Shown here: positions 1 through 7,940 of the stretch, one piece after another | Position numbering within the stretch: position 1 is the stretch's first letter | Layout: each line of letters starts with the position of its first letter | Assembly (NCBI RefSeq): GCF_027604915.1 | Contig: NZ_JAJAQC010000001.1 | Location: 1 to 64,000, forward strand | From: Streptomonospora mangrovi | Lineage (GTDB): Bacteria; Actinomycetota; Actinomycetes; Streptosporangiales; Streptosporangiaceae | Length of the DNA stretch: 64,000 nt | Direction of reading: 5' to 3' | The notes under the pieces: model-generated | The model's input: the letters and a program-made list of their open reading frames with translations, nothing else | Told to the model about the DNA's origin: nothing | The model's database searches: none | Position numbers and translations under genes: made by a program

Positions 1-1
1 G

Positions 2-127
2 CTCAAGCAGAACAGGGCGGTCGCGACCAGGTACGACAAGAGGGCCGCGGTCTATGACGGAACCGTCCAACTCGCCTCCATCCGCATCTGGCTGCGCGAC
101 CTCACCCGTTCAAAAAACACTGCCTAG
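2..127 (+). pseudogene. IS5-like transposase, C-terminal fragment cut by window edge
   Basis: The open frame from base 2 encodes 41 residues ending at TAG 125-127. The tail includes RYDKRAAVYDGTVQLASIRI and WLRDLTR, which I recognise as the C-terminal signature of actinomycete IS5-group DDE transposases, where this helix follows the last catalytic Glu. The rest lies left of the window, so I cannot tell whether the element is intact. The terminal inverted repeat should lie just after the stop, but only one end is visible. The sequence around the stop is more A/T-rich than its surroundings, as is common at IS ends. The family call is from recognition only. Confidence 0.72.
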
Positions 128-259
128 CGGGGCGTCCGCGCCCGCCTCGCGGCGGGTGCGCGCGGACCGCGCCGCCCCCGGCGGTGCGGTTGCCGATCCG
201 TGACGTCCCACGCCGACACCCCTGCCTTGTGCCTTCTGTCGACGTTGGAGTACGCCGTC

Positions 260-1261
260 GTGTCCGAATCCGAATCCGCCGCGCGCCCGTCCGCCGCGGC
301 GTCCCCCTCCTCCGCTGCCGCCTCTTCACCGCTTTCCTCGCCCTCCTCCGCCCGGCGCGGGTTCGCGCTGCTGACCGCCGCCGGGGTGCTGTGGGGCACC
401 GGCGGCCTGGCCGGGCACCTGCTCCAGGCCGACGGTGTGCCGGCGCTGGCCGTGGCCGCCTACCGGCTGCTGGTGGCCGGCGCCGTGATCACCGCGTTCC
501 TGGCGGTGTCGGGTCGGCTGCGCCGGTTGCCGCGCTCGCGCCCCCTGGCGGTGCGGCTGGCGGCCAACGCGCTGCTGCACGCGGTGTTCCAGAGCCTGTA
601 CTTCCTCTCGCTCGCGCTCATCCCGGTGGGGCTGGCCACCCTGGTCAAGATCGGCAGCGTGCCGGTGTTCGTCGCGGCGGGGATCTGCCTGGCGGCGCGC
701 CGAGCGCCGTCGCGGCGGCTGGCCGTGGCGGTGCTGCTGGCGGTGGCCGGGCTGGCGCTGCTGGCGGGGTTCCCGGCCACCGACGCCCCGCCGCCGCACC
801 TGGCCCTGGGCCTGGCGTGCGCGCTGGGCGCCGGCCTCACGTTCTCGGTGATGACGCTGGTCAACCGCTCCCCCGTGGCGGGGCTGGACCCGCTGGCCAA
901 CGTGGGCGTGGGCCTGCTGGCGGGCGGGCTGCTGCTGCTCCCGGCGGGGCTGGCGGCGGGCATGGCCGTGCCGGCGCGACCCCTGCCGCTGCTCCTGCTG
1001 CTGTTCCTGGGCCTGGTGCCCACCGCCCTGGCCTACGTGGCCTACTTCGGCGGGCTGCGCACCGCCTCCGACGCGGGCGCGGCCGTTGGCACCATCGCCG
1101 AGCCGCTGACGGCGGCGCTGCTGTCCATGGCGCTGCTGGGCGAGGAGATGACGGCGGCCGGCGCGGTGGGCGCGGTGCTGCTGCTGGCCGCCATGGGCGT
1201 GGACCAGGCCGCCGAGGCGCTGCGGCGGCGCCGGAGGCACCGGAGGCACCGGAGGCACTGA
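260..1261 (+). CDS. EamA/DMT-family transporter
   Basis: This predicted 333-aa inner-membrane protein has about ten hydrophobic segments arranged as two EamA halves, the drug/metabolite transporter fold that exports metabolites or amino acids. Residues in the first half (GVLWGTGGLAGHLLQ) and second half (LVPTALAYVAYFGGLRTASD, then a GTIAEPLTAALLS segment) match the usual DMT signature. I chose GTG 260 because GGAG at 247-250 lies ten bases upstream; an in-frame GTG at 200 would add 20 non-hydrophobic residues. The N-terminus is Ser/Ala-rich and disordered. The C-terminus ends in RRRHRRHRRH, made by three copies of a 9-bp unit (ccggaggca). The substrate cannot be predicted. Confidence 0.88.
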   Translation: MSESESAARPSAAASPSSAAASSPLSSPSSARRGFALLTAAGVLWGTGGLAGHLLQADGVPALAVAAYRLLVAGAVITAFLAVSGRLRRLPRSRPLAVRLAANALLHAVFQSLYFLSLALIPVGLATLVKIGSVPVFVAAGICLAARRAPSRRLAVAVLLAVAGLALLAGFPATDAPPPHLALGLACALGAGLTFSVMTLVNRSPVAGLDPLANVGVGLLAGGLLLLPAGLAAGMAVPARPLPLLLLLFLGLVPTALAYVAYFGGLRTASDAGAAVGTIAEPLTAALLSMALLGEEMTAAGAVGAVLLLAAMGVDQAAEALRRRRRHRRHRRH

Positions 1262-1283
1262 GCCGAGCCCACCGGCCTGCTCC

Positions 1284-1374
1284 CCGGTCCTACTCCCCGG
1301 GGAGTAGGACCGGCCACCGGGGAGTATCCCCCCGGACGAGGGCCGGGCGCGGAGCGGGCGCGTACCTTCTAAGC
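1284..1374 (+). promoter_or_regulatory. 30-bp perfect palindrome, extra half-site and leaderless promoter upstream of the two-component pair
   Basis: Bases 1284-1313 are a perfect inverted repeat, with the core CTACTCCCCGGGGAGTAG centred at 1298/1299. The half-site GGGGAGTA (1299-1306) recurs at 1319-1326, exactly 20 bp (two helical turns) later. A -10-like TACCTT (1363-1368) lies six bases before the GTG at 1375, so the transcript may start at the start codon. The spaced half-sites upstream of a promoter suit autoregulation by the NarL-type regulator encoded downstream. The palindrome could also end transcription of the preceding exporter gene, but no T-tract follows it. Confidence 0.55.
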
Positions 1375-2616
1375 GTGAGGTCCGCCCTGCTTCCCACCCG
1401 CCGCGACACCGCCGTCACCCTGGTGACGGCGGCCGTGTCCCTGAGCACCGCGCTGGTGGTGGCGTACTGGCTGCCGGAGGAGGATCCCGCGCGCCCGCTG
1501 CTCCCCTGGGGGCTGGTGTGGACGGCGGCGGCGGTGGTGCCGCTGCTGTGGCGCAGCCGCTACCCCGCCACGGTGGCCGCCGTCAGCGCGCCGCTGTCGG
1601 TGCTGTACTACCCGCTGGGGTTCCCCGACGGCTGCGTCGGGCTGGCCGGGGCCATCGCGCTGTTCGGCGCGGCGGCCGACGGCCGGCGCTGGCAGGCGTG
1701 GAGTCTGGCATCGGCGCAGTTCCTGGTCATCCACCTGTGGGAGGCGGTGGCCTACGGCGCCCCGCGCCTGGGGCCGGCCCTGGGCATGCTCGCCTGGTGC
1801 CTGGTGCTGGTGGGCGGCGGCGAGATGAAGCGCAAGCACACCGAGTTCCGCGCCCTGGCGCGCGAGCGCGCCGACGAGGCCGCGCGCACCCGCGAGGAGG
1901 CCGTGCGGCGGCGGATCTCCGAGGAGCGGGTGCAGTTGGCGCGCGACGTCCACGACACGGTGGCGCACAACATCTCGCTGATCAACGTGCAGGCGGGCAC
2001 CGCGCTCTACCTCATCGAGTCCGAGCCCGAGCGGGCCGCCGAGGCGCTGGCCACGATCAAGCGCACGAGCAAGGAGACCCTGCGGGAGCTGCGCGCCACG
2101 CTGAACCTGCTGCGCTCGGTGGAGGAGCCGGCGCCGCGCTCGCCCGCGCCGGGGCTGGACCGCATCGCGGAGCTGGCCGAGAACACCCGGGGCGCCGGGC
2201 TGGACGTGCGGGTGGTGCGCACCGGCGCCGACCGCCCCCTGTCGGCCAACACCCAGACGGCGGCCTACCGTATCGTCCAGGAGGCGCTGACCAACGCCGT
2301 GCGCCACGCCCGCGCAACGACCGTGGTGGTCGAGGTGGACGTGGCCGGCGACGGCGTGCGCCTGGCGGTGACCGACGACGGCACCGCCTCGGGGGAGTTC
2401 ACGGCGGGCAACGGCATCGCGGGTATGCGTGAGCGGGCCGCCGCCCTGGGCGGCGAGCTGGCCGCCGGGGCGCGTCCCGGGGGCGGGTTCGCCGTGCGGG
2501 CGCGGCTGCCCGACCGGGCCGACCCCGGGTCCATGACCAGCGGAGACGACGACGGCGGCGCGCGGCCCCGGCACCCGGCCGGAGCGGCGCCCGCGCGGGA
2601 GGAGCGGCAGGCGTGA
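1375..2616 (+). CDS. Sensor histidine kinase, NarL/DesK (HisKA_3) class
   Basis: This 413-aa membrane kinase has several hydrophobic N-terminal segments (about residues 15-160), then a basic helical linker. The HisKA_3 dimerisation box contains ARDVHDTVAHN with phospho-acceptor His193, followed by a C-terminal HATPase_c domain. The N-box is QEALTNAVRHA and a later ATP-lid motif is NGIAGMRERAAALGGEL. It should autophosphorylate and donate phosphate to the response regulator, whose GTG overlaps this stop codon (GTGA, 2613-2616), implying translational coupling. There is no recognisable extracytoplasmic sensor domain, so the signal is probably sensed in or at the membrane. The start was chosen because the hydrophobic region begins directly after it and a -10-like hexamer lies six bases upstream. 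Confidence 0.9.
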   Translation: MRSALLPTRRDTAVTLVTAAVSLSTALVVAYWLPEEDPARPLLPWGLVWTAAAVVPLLWRSRYPATVAAVSAPLSVLYYPLGFPDGCVGLAGAIALFGAAADGRRWQAWSLASAQFLVIHLWEAVAYGAPRLGPALGMLAWCLVLVGGGEMKRKHTEFRALARERADEAARTREEAVRRRISEERVQLARDVHDTVAHNISLINVQAGTALYLIESEPERAAEALATIKRTSKETLRELRATLNLLRSVEEPAPRSPAPGLDRIAELAENTRGAGLDVRVVRTGADRPLSANTQTAAYRIVQEALTNAVRHARATTVVVEVDVAGDGVRLAVTDDGTASGEFTAGNGIAGMRERAAALGGELAAGARPGGGFAVRARLPDRADPGSMTSGDDDGGARPRHPAGAAPAREERQA

Positions 2617-3278
2617 TCAGGGTTCTCCTCGCCGACGACCAGGCCCTGGTGCGCGCTGGGTTCCGCGCGCTGCTGGACAGCGCCCCCGACATCACCGTGG
2701 TGGCCGAGGCGCCCGACGGCGCCGAGGCGGTGCGCCAAGCGCGGGCCGAGCGCCCCGACGTGGTGCTCATGGACGTCCGCATGCCCGGCCTGGACGGGCT
2801 GGCCGCCACCGCCCAGATCCTGGCCGACCCCGCCCTGAAGGCGGTGCGGATCGTCATCCTCACCACGTTCGACCTGGACGAGTACATCTTCGAGGCGCTG
2901 CGCGCGGGCGCCAGCGGGTTCCTGGTGAAGGACACCGAGCCCGAGGACCTGCTCCAGGCCGTGCGGGTGGTGGCGCGCGGCGACGCCCTGCTGTCGCCCG
3001 GGGTCACCCGGCGGCTGATCGCCGACTACGCCCGCCGCCCGCGCCGGCCCGCGCCCTCCACCCGGCTCAACGACCTGACCGACCGCGAGCGGGAGGTGCT
3101 GGCGCTGGTGGCCGAGGGGCTGTCCAACGACGAGATCGCGCGGCGGCTGGTGGTGAGCCCGGCGACGGCCAAGACCCACGTCAGCCGGATCATGGTGAAG
3201 CTGGGCGTGCGCGACCGTGCGCAACTGGTGGTGCTGGCGTACGAGACCTCGCTGGTGGTGCCCGGCTGGGCCGACTGA
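2613..3278 (+). CDS. NarL/LuxR-family response regulator
   Basis: The 221-aa protein has an N-terminal receiver domain with acidic pair Asp8/Asp9, phospho-acceptor Asp54 (VVLMDVRMPG) and the conserved Lys in LVKDTEP. A C-terminal LuxR helix-turn-helix follows (about residues 153-212), containing LTDREREVLALVAEG and the recognition-helix region SPATAKTHVSRIM. It is encoded in a four-base overlap with the kinase gene and is its obvious partner. NarL-type regulators bind short inverted half-sites, so the palindrome 1284-1313 is a plausible target. The regulon is unknown. A short 8-bp-arm hairpin at 3313-3329 follows the gene. Confidence 0.93.
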   Translation: MIRVLLADDQALVRAGFRALLDSAPDITVVAEAPDGAEAVRQARAERPDVVLMDVRMPGLDGLAATAQILADPALKAVRIVILTTFDLDEYIFEALRAGASGFLVKDTEPEDLLQAVRVVARGDALLSPGVTRRLIADYARRPRRPAPSTRLNDLTDREREVLALVAEGLSNDEIARRLVVSPATAKTHVSRIMVKLGVRDRAQLVVLAYETSLVVPGWAD

Positions 3279-3312
3279 ACCGGGGGCGGGTGCGGTCGGC
3301 GCCGCCGGAAGC

Positions 3313-3329
3313 GGCCCCGGACCGGGGCC
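3313..3329 (+). terminator. Short hairpin after the response regulator
   Basis: The arms ggccccgg (3313-3320) and ccggggcc (3322-3329) form an 8-bp inverted repeat around a single base, 34 nt after the response-regulator stop. No T-tract follows. It is a possible weak terminator before cydA. Confidence 0.4.
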
Positions 3330-3505
3330 ACCACCCCCGGCCGCCCTCAGGGTCTCCCCTACACCGGGGGCGGTAGCGCGCCCCCGCCCCTGACACCGGC
3401 GGGCGTAGCGCCGGAGCCTCCCGCAGGCCGATGAAGCGGACCGAACCTCGCCGCCATGCTCAAGGCGTCCTGGTCCACCCACCGATCCGCGAGGCGCCGC
3501 CCGTC

Positions 3506-4753
3506 ATGTTCGACGATCCGCTGACCCTCGCCCGCCTCCAGTTCGCGCTGACGGCGGGCACCCACTACATGTTCGTGGCCCTCACCCTGGGACTTGCGCC
3601 GTTCATCCTGTTCGGCCAGCTCAGCGCCACCCTGCGCGGCGACGCCGACCGGATGCGCGGCGTGCGGTTCTGGGGCGGGCTCTACGTCGTCAACTACGCC
3701 ATGGGCGTGCTCTCGGGCCTGATGATGGAGCTGCAACTGGCGCTGAACTGGAGCGGGCTGAGCGACATGTTCGGCCACGTCTTCGGCGCGCCGCTGGCCG
3801 TGGAGACCATGGGCGCCTTCTTCGTGGAGTCCACGTTCCTGGGGCTGTGGATCTTCGGCTGGGACCGCATGGGCCGCTGGGCGCACCTGGCGTGCTTCGG
3901 CGTGGTCACCGCCACCGCCTACCTGTCGGCCTACTGGGTGCTGGTCTCCAACGGGGTCCTGCGCTACCCGGTGGGCTTCCGGGTGGAGGACGGGACCGCC
4001 GTGCTGACCGACCTCTCCGCCGTACTCGCCAACCCCTCCACGCTGATGGCGCTGGGCCACATCGCGCTGAGCGCGCTGATGCTGGGCGGGTCCGTGGTGA
4101 TAGCGGTCAGCGCCTACCACCTGGCGCGGCGCCACGACCCCTACGGCGTCTTCGCCCGGGGCATCCGCCGCGGGGTGGCGGTGTTCGCGGCCGCGCTGCT
4201 GCCCACGGCGGCGGTGGGCGGCGCCCAGTTCGCCCTCTACGACGTCACGCCCCCGGCCTCGGGGGCCACCTACTCCGCCCAGGAGATCGCGGCCATCGAG
4301 GCCGAGCACGACGCGACCAGCGCGATGCTCGTGGTCGGCGGGCTGGGCGACGCCTTCATGATGGGCTTCTGGACGCTGATGTTCTTCCTGGCGCCCGTGC
4401 TGCTGCTGGCCTGGCCGCTGCGCGGCCTGGACCGCTGGAGCTGGCTCCAGTGGCCGCTGACGCTCCTGCCGTTCCTGCCCTACCTCGCCAGCATCGCCGG
4501 GTGGGTGGTGCGCGAGACCGGGCGCCAGCCCTGGGCGGTGGAGGACGTGCTGACCACGGCCGACGCGATGACCGACATGTCGCCGGGCATGGCGGTGGCC
4601 TCGTTCTCGCTGTTCACCCTGATGTTCGCCCTGCTGGCCGCCGTCACCTACGCGCTGCTGGTGCGCTACGCGGTGCGCGGCCCCGACCGGGGGCCGCTCT
4701 CCCCCGCCGAGCACGAGCCGAAGCCCCCCGCCGCGCCGGCACCGACGTTCTAG
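3506..4753 (+). CDS. cydA: Cytochrome bd ubiquinol/menaquinol oxidase subunit I
   Basis: This 415-aa multi-spanning subunit of the bd oxidase oxidises membrane quinol and reduces O2 without pumping protons. Features seen are an N-terminal helix with His20 (TAGTHYMFVALTLG, haem b595 ligand type), a Glu-containing segment (GAPLAVETMGAFFVESTFLG), a His in MALGHIALSALML (haem b558-type ligand) and a Met-containing segment MTDMSPGMAVASFSLF. It is shorter than the roughly 470-520 aa enterobacterial proteins, as usual for forms with a short Q-loop. ATG 3506 was chosen because homologues begin just before this first helix; an in-frame upstream ATG at 3431 would add 25 polar residues. cydB follows 72 bp downstream. 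No cydCD assembly transporter is visible in the window. Confidence 0.92.
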   Translation: MFDDPLTLARLQFALTAGTHYMFVALTLGLAPFILFGQLSATLRGDADRMRGVRFWGGLYVVNYAMGVLSGLMMELQLALNWSGLSDMFGHVFGAPLAVETMGAFFVESTFLGLWIFGWDRMGRWAHLACFGVVTATAYLSAYWVLVSNGVLRYPVGFRVEDGTAVLTDLSAVLANPSTLMALGHIALSALMLGGSVVIAVSAYHLARRHDPYGVFARGIRRGVAVFAAALLPTAAVGGAQFALYDVTPPASGATYSAQEIAAIEAEHDATSAMLVVGGLGDAFMMGFWTLMFFLAPVLLLAWPLRGLDRWSWLQWPLTLLPFLPYLASIAGWVVRETGRQPWAVEDVLTTADAMTDMSPGMAVASFSLFTLMFALLAAVTYALLVRYAVRGPDRGPLSPAEHEPKPPAAPAPTF

Positions 4754-4825
4754 CGGTGGGTGCCGCGCCCCGTCCCCGCCTTCTCTTCCCTTTCCCTCCC
4801 CTCCCTTCCTTTCCAGGAGCCAGCA

Positions 4826-5917
4826 GTGGACATCGTCGCCGTCACCCTCCTCGCCGGCACGGTCGTGGGCTACTTCGTGCTCGCGGGCAACGACGTCGGC
4901 CTGGGCATGCTGATGCCCTTCGTCGCCCGGGGCGAGGCCGAGCGCCGACGGGTCGTGCGCGCCGCCGCGCCCTACTTCCTGGGCACCGAGGTGTGGCTGG
5001 TCGGCGCCGTCGGCGTGGTGGCCGGCCTGTTCCCCGCGCTCAAGTCGGCGGTCATCACCGGGATGTGGCCGGTCTTCACGGTGCTGCTGGCCGGGTGGCT
5101 GATCCGCGACGCGGGGCTGTGGTTCCGCGGCCGGTTCGCCTCCGCGGCGGGCCGGGGCGTGTGCGACGCGGCGATCGTCACCGGGAGCTGGACCCTGGCG
5201 CTGACGTGGGGCCTGGTGTTCGCCGGGCTGCTCGGCGGCGGCGCCCTGCCGACCCCGTTCGCGATCACGTGCGCGGCCACCGTGGCGACGCTGTTCGCCC
5301 TGCGCGGCGCCGCGTTCGGCGCGGAGCGGCTGGTGCCCCGGGACACGCCGGCGCCGGTGCCGGGGTCCGCGCCCGCCGCCGTGGGCGGTGGCGGGCACGC
5401 GGTTGCGGGCGGCACCATGAGCGGTGCCGTGGGTGCCGGCGGGCACGCCGCCGCGGGCGGCGCCATGAGCGGTGCCGTGGGCGCACCCGCTCCCGCCCCT
5501 CGGCCCTCCGACGCGGCCGAGAGCGCCGACGCCGCCGCGCGCGCCACCCGGCCGCTGGCGCGGGTGGCGCTGGCGGGGGTCGTGCTCACCGCCGGAGCCG
5601 CCCTGCTGCCCGGCGGCGCCGTCGCGGACCGGCCGCTGATGGCCGTCATGCTCGCCGTGCCGCTGGCGGTGGCCCTGGCGGCGACCTCCGGGCTGTCGGG
5701 GCCGGGGCTGGCCCGGCACACCTCGGCGGCGGCGATGGCACTGCTGCCGCTGCTGGTGGCGGCCGCGGTCGCGCTGCCTGTCGCGGCCGTCCCCCCGGGC
5801 ACGTCCGCGATGTTCTGGCTGGGTGTGGGACCGGCGCTGCCGTTCATCGCGCTGGGCCAGGTCGCGCTGTACCGGATGCTGCGCCGCCCGGCGCCGGCGG
5901 GCGGCTTCTTCGGCTGA
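4826..5917 (+). CDS. cydB: Cytochrome bd oxidase subunit II
   Basis: This 363-aa membrane protein starts at GTG 4826 with AGGAG six bases upstream. The N-terminus has the CydB hallmark YFVLAGNDVGLGML, followed by RAAAPYFLGTEVWL and further helices; the C-terminus (PALPFIALGQVALYRM) is hydrophobic. It partners CydA in the oxidase. An unusual Gly/Ala/His-rich linker near residues 188-230 carries two imperfect 16-residue repeats (GGHAVAGGTMSGAVGA and GGHAAAGGAMSGAVGA), encoded by a 48-bp tandem duplication at about 5391-5486. The duplication lies between membrane segments and probably lengthens a loop. Family assignment is firm; the repeated loop is atypical. Confidence 0.9.
   Translation: MDIVAVTLLAGTVVGYFVLAGNDVGLGMLMPFVARGEAERRRVVRAAAPYFLGTEVWLVGAVGVVAGLFPALKSAVITGMWPVFTVLLAGWLIRDAGLWFRGRFASAAGRGVCDAAIVTGSWTLALTWGLVFAGLLGGGALPTPFAITCAATVATLFALRGAAFGAERLVPRDTPAPVPGSAPAAVGGGGHAVAGGTMSGAVGAGGHAAAGGAMSGAVGAPAPAPRPSDAAESADAAARATRPLARVALAGVVLTAGAALLPGGAVADRPLMAVMLAVPLAVALAATSGLSGPGLARHTSAAAMALLPLLVAAAVALPVAAVPPGTSAMFWLGVGPALPFIALGQVALYRMLRRPAPAGGFFG
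5391..5486 (+). repeat. 48-bp imperfect tandem duplication inside cydB
   Basis: The landmark gggcacgc recurs at 5393 and 5441, 48 bp apart, and the following gcggc(a/g)ccatgagcggtg is also repeated. It keeps the reading frame and adds 16 residues of Gly/Ala-rich loop. Confidence 0.8.
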
Positions 5918-6113
5918 GGGCGCGGCGGCGGCCCAGGGGCTCGCCGACTCCCGGCCCTGGGGACTCCGGGACTCCGGGAAGTGACACCTTCCTCACCGCT
6001 CGGTTGGCGATCACGGGCAGCGGGCAGGTGAGCCTGTGGAGAGCGAGCACACGGCGCACCCGCACGTCCGCGTCACCCCGGCACGCCGACGCGCCTGGAA
6101 TGAGGAGGCCCCC

Positions 6114-6227
6114 ATGCGTGAGTCCGCACCCACCCCGCCCGTCCCCGGCGGCTGCAACTGCGGTTCCGGCTGCGGCTGCGGCTGCCAGAGCGGCGGATCG
6201 TGCAGTTGCGGAGGCAACTGCGGCTGA
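6114..6227 (+). CDS. 37-aa cysteine-rich peptide, metallothionein-like
   Basis: A tiny gene starts at ATG 6114 with a strong GAGGAGG ribosome-binding site at 6102-6108. The peptide is MRESAPTPPVPG followed by a tail of Gly, Ser, Asn and eight cysteines arranged CNC, CGCGC, CSC and a final C. Paired C-x-C motifs are typical of metal-thiolate clusters in metallothioneins, so copper or zinc binding is plausible, but I do not recognise a named family. No leader peptide or cyclase-type partner suggests a RiPP precursor. A 19-bp perfect hairpin (6296-6339) ends the unit, which supports it as a discrete monocistronic transcript. An upstream in-frame ATG at 6036 lacks a comparable ribosome-binding site. 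Confidence 0.72.
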   Translation: MRESAPTPPVPGGCNCGSGCGCGCQSGGSCSCGGNCG

Positions 6228-6295
6228 TCCGCGCCACCGCCGATCCCGGCCCGTCGCGCGATCCCGTACCCCCCGCTCCCCGCAGCGGCGCGGCC

Positions 6296-6339
6296 CGCCG
6301 AAGGCCCGCCGACCCCATCCGGTCGGCGGGCCTTCGGCG
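6296..6339 (+). terminator. Strong intrinsic-type hairpin after the Cys-rich gene
   Basis: A perfect 19-bp stem (6296-6314 with 6321-6339) closes over a six-base CCATCC loop. There is no T-tract, as usual for actinomycete terminators. It lies 69 bp after the small gene's stop and 76 bp before the next start. Confidence 0.85.
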
Positions 6340-6414
6340 TGGAGGAGCCGCCCGCGCCGCGCCGCCCGGTTAGGCTGACCGCGTTCCGCGGTGGATGCGA
6401 CACGGAGGGTGGCC

Positions 6415-7599
6415 ATGGCGGCGGAGTCGACCACGGGCGGACGGCACCGCTCCCCCGCCGCACCCGCCCGGACCGGGGCGCGTACGGCGCCGGACACCGG
6501 TGCGCAGAGCACCGGGGCGGCGGGGACGAGGGGGCGGAGCATGAGCGGCGCGGACACGCGGGCGGCGGACGCGGACACGGGGACGCAGGCGGTGGAAGCC
6601 GGGCCACAGGCCGCGAAGGCGGCGGTGGACTTCCGCGCCACGCCCCGCGCGCGGCGGCGCGGCTGGTACGGCGCCAAGAAGCCCGTCAAGCGGCTGCTGG
6701 GCTGGGGTCCGGCCAACCTCGCCATGCGGGCGGCGGTGGCGGTGGCGGCGCCGCACCTGCGCCGGACCGGACGCCTTCCCGTGCCCGCCGGACTCACCGA
6801 GGTCACCGGCCTGGTCCCCGCCCCTGATTCCGGTTCCGCGCCCGCCCCCGAGCCCGCCGCGTTCACCATGCTGCGCCCGTCGGCGTGCGTGGTGGCGGCC
6901 GAACTGCACTGGGGCGGCGGGCGGCGGCCGGGCGCCGCCGACGACCTCGCGCTGCGGGTGTTCGCCGCGGCGGCGCGGCGCAGCGCGGTGCTGCTGGACA
7001 TCGGCGCCTACACCGGCCTGTTCACCCTGGCGGGCACCGCCGTCAACCCGCGCCTGCGCGCGCACGCGTTCGAGATCGTGCCCGAGGTCGTGCACACCCT
7101 GTTCGACAACTGCGTGCGCAACCGGGTGCTGCACCGCACCACGCTGCACCACGTGGGGGTGGGCGACCCCGCGACCACGGTGGCCATGCCCGCGCGGTCG
7201 GGCGACTCCGCGCTGCCCTGCTACTACTCCGCCGAGATGGTGTTCGCCGACGGCGTCCCGGTCGAGGTGGTGGCGCTGGACTCCTTCACCGGTGTCGTGC
7301 CGCCCGGCTCGTCCTCGGTGCTCAAGGTGGACGTGGAGGGCACCGAGGCGGCCGTGTTCGAGCACGGCCAGGAGTTCCTGGCCGCGCACCGGCCCGACAT
7401 CCTGTGCGAGGTGCTGCCCGGCGCCGACGCCGACCTGCTGAGCGGCCTGCTCGCGCCGCACGGCTACCGGTTTCACCTGGTCGGCGACCGCGCCCTTGCC
7501 CCGGCCGGGGCGCTGGCGCCCCACGACCGGTTCCGCGACTGGTTCGTCACGACCCGGGACGGTGCCGAACTGGCGGCGATGGGGATCCCGGTGGCGTAG
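6415..7599 (+). CDS. FkbM-family SAM-dependent methyltransferase
   Basis: The 394-aa protein has a low-complexity Thr/Ala/Gly-rich N-terminus (to about residue 80), a basic stretch (RARRRGWYGAKKPVKRLLG) and then an FkbM methyltransferase domain. SAM-binding motif I is LLDIGAYTGLFTLAG, and the motif VLKVDVEGTEAAVFEHG is the FkbM signature, followed by RPDILCEVLPG. FkbM enzymes O-methylate sugars or small molecules, sometimes as tailoring enzymes; the substrate here is unknown and no glycosylation or biosynthetic genes adjoin. ATG 6415 was chosen because CGGAGGG at 6402-6408 precedes it; an in-frame GTG at 6391 is possible. It is transcribed towards the Dabb gene. Confidence 0.87.
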   Translation: MAAESTTGGRHRSPAAPARTGARTAPDTGAQSTGAAGTRGRSMSGADTRAADADTGTQAVEAGPQAAKAAVDFRATPRARRRGWYGAKKPVKRLLGWGPANLAMRAAVAVAAPHLRRTGRLPVPAGLTEVTGLVPAPDSGSAPAPEPAAFTMLRPSACVVAAELHWGGGRRPGAADDLALRVFAAAARRSAVLLDIGAYTGLFTLAGTAVNPRLRAHAFEIVPEVVHTLFDNCVRNRVLHRTTLHHVGVGDPATTVAMPARSGDSALPCYYSAEMVFADGVPVEVVALDSFTGVVPPGSSSVLKVDVEGTEAAVFEHGQEFLAAHRPDILCEVLPGADADLLSGLLAPHGYRFHLVGDRALAPAGALAPHDRFRDWFVTTRDGAELAAMGIPVA

Positions 7600-7940
7600 G
7601 ACGACCGCGCGGCGGCCGGGCGGCGGCGAGACGGCGGCCGCGCGCGGGCGCCACCCGCCGGCGGCGGGGCGCGATCCGCCTCCGGCAGGTGGCGCGGTAC
7701 TGCGCGCACCCGTGCGGCGCCCTCCGAGCGGCGCGGGGTCTGCCCGCCGCACCGTCGGGGCGTGATGGCCGCGACGGCCGCACCCCGAACGTAGTTGTAG
7801 AACATGTTCTAGCGCAACCCCCGGGGCGGCGACCGGCCCGCGCGGTCCACCCCCACCAGGCTGGAGCCGCGTCTTCGGATACTTCCGCGCCTTCGCCCCG
7901 CCCGCCGGAAGGAACGGATACCACCGGCTGCCCGACCGGG
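7600..7940. other. Gene-free convergent interval holding an orphan palindrome
   Basis: These 341 bp separate the 3' ends of the FkbM and Dabb genes. No credible reading frame is seen. The notable content is the 14-bp palindrome at 7798-7811, described separately. The rest is GC-rich without obvious hairpins longer than about 6 bp. Confidence 0.6.
7798..7811. promoter_or_regulatory. KstR-like TetR-family operator palindrome
   Basis: TAGAACATGTTCTA is a perfect 14-bp palindrome. It fits the TNNAACNNGTTNNA pattern known for the TetR-type cholesterol regulator KstR. It is isolated: both flanking genes end, rather than start, near it. It is either a remnant of a deleted promoter, an unrelated TetR site, or chance. 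Confidence 0.45.

Noticed and set aside
1231-1258. 9-bp triplication at the end of the EamA gene
   Set aside because: Short coding slippage giving an Arg/His tail; noted in the gene entry but not worth a separate finding.
3359-5719. Long minus-strand open frame opposite cydA/cydB
   Set aside because: It is an antisense shadow of two well-supported genes in GC-rich DNA; its composition is His/Gln/Gly/Arg-rich with no domain.
7473-7805. Minus-strand open frame starting at the KstR-like palindrome
   Set aside because: It overlaps the end of the FkbM gene and lacks domain features or a ribosome-binding site.
7798-7811. LexA/SOS box interpretation
   Set aside because: The half-sites GAAC and GTTC are two bases apart; actinobacterial LexA sites need four.
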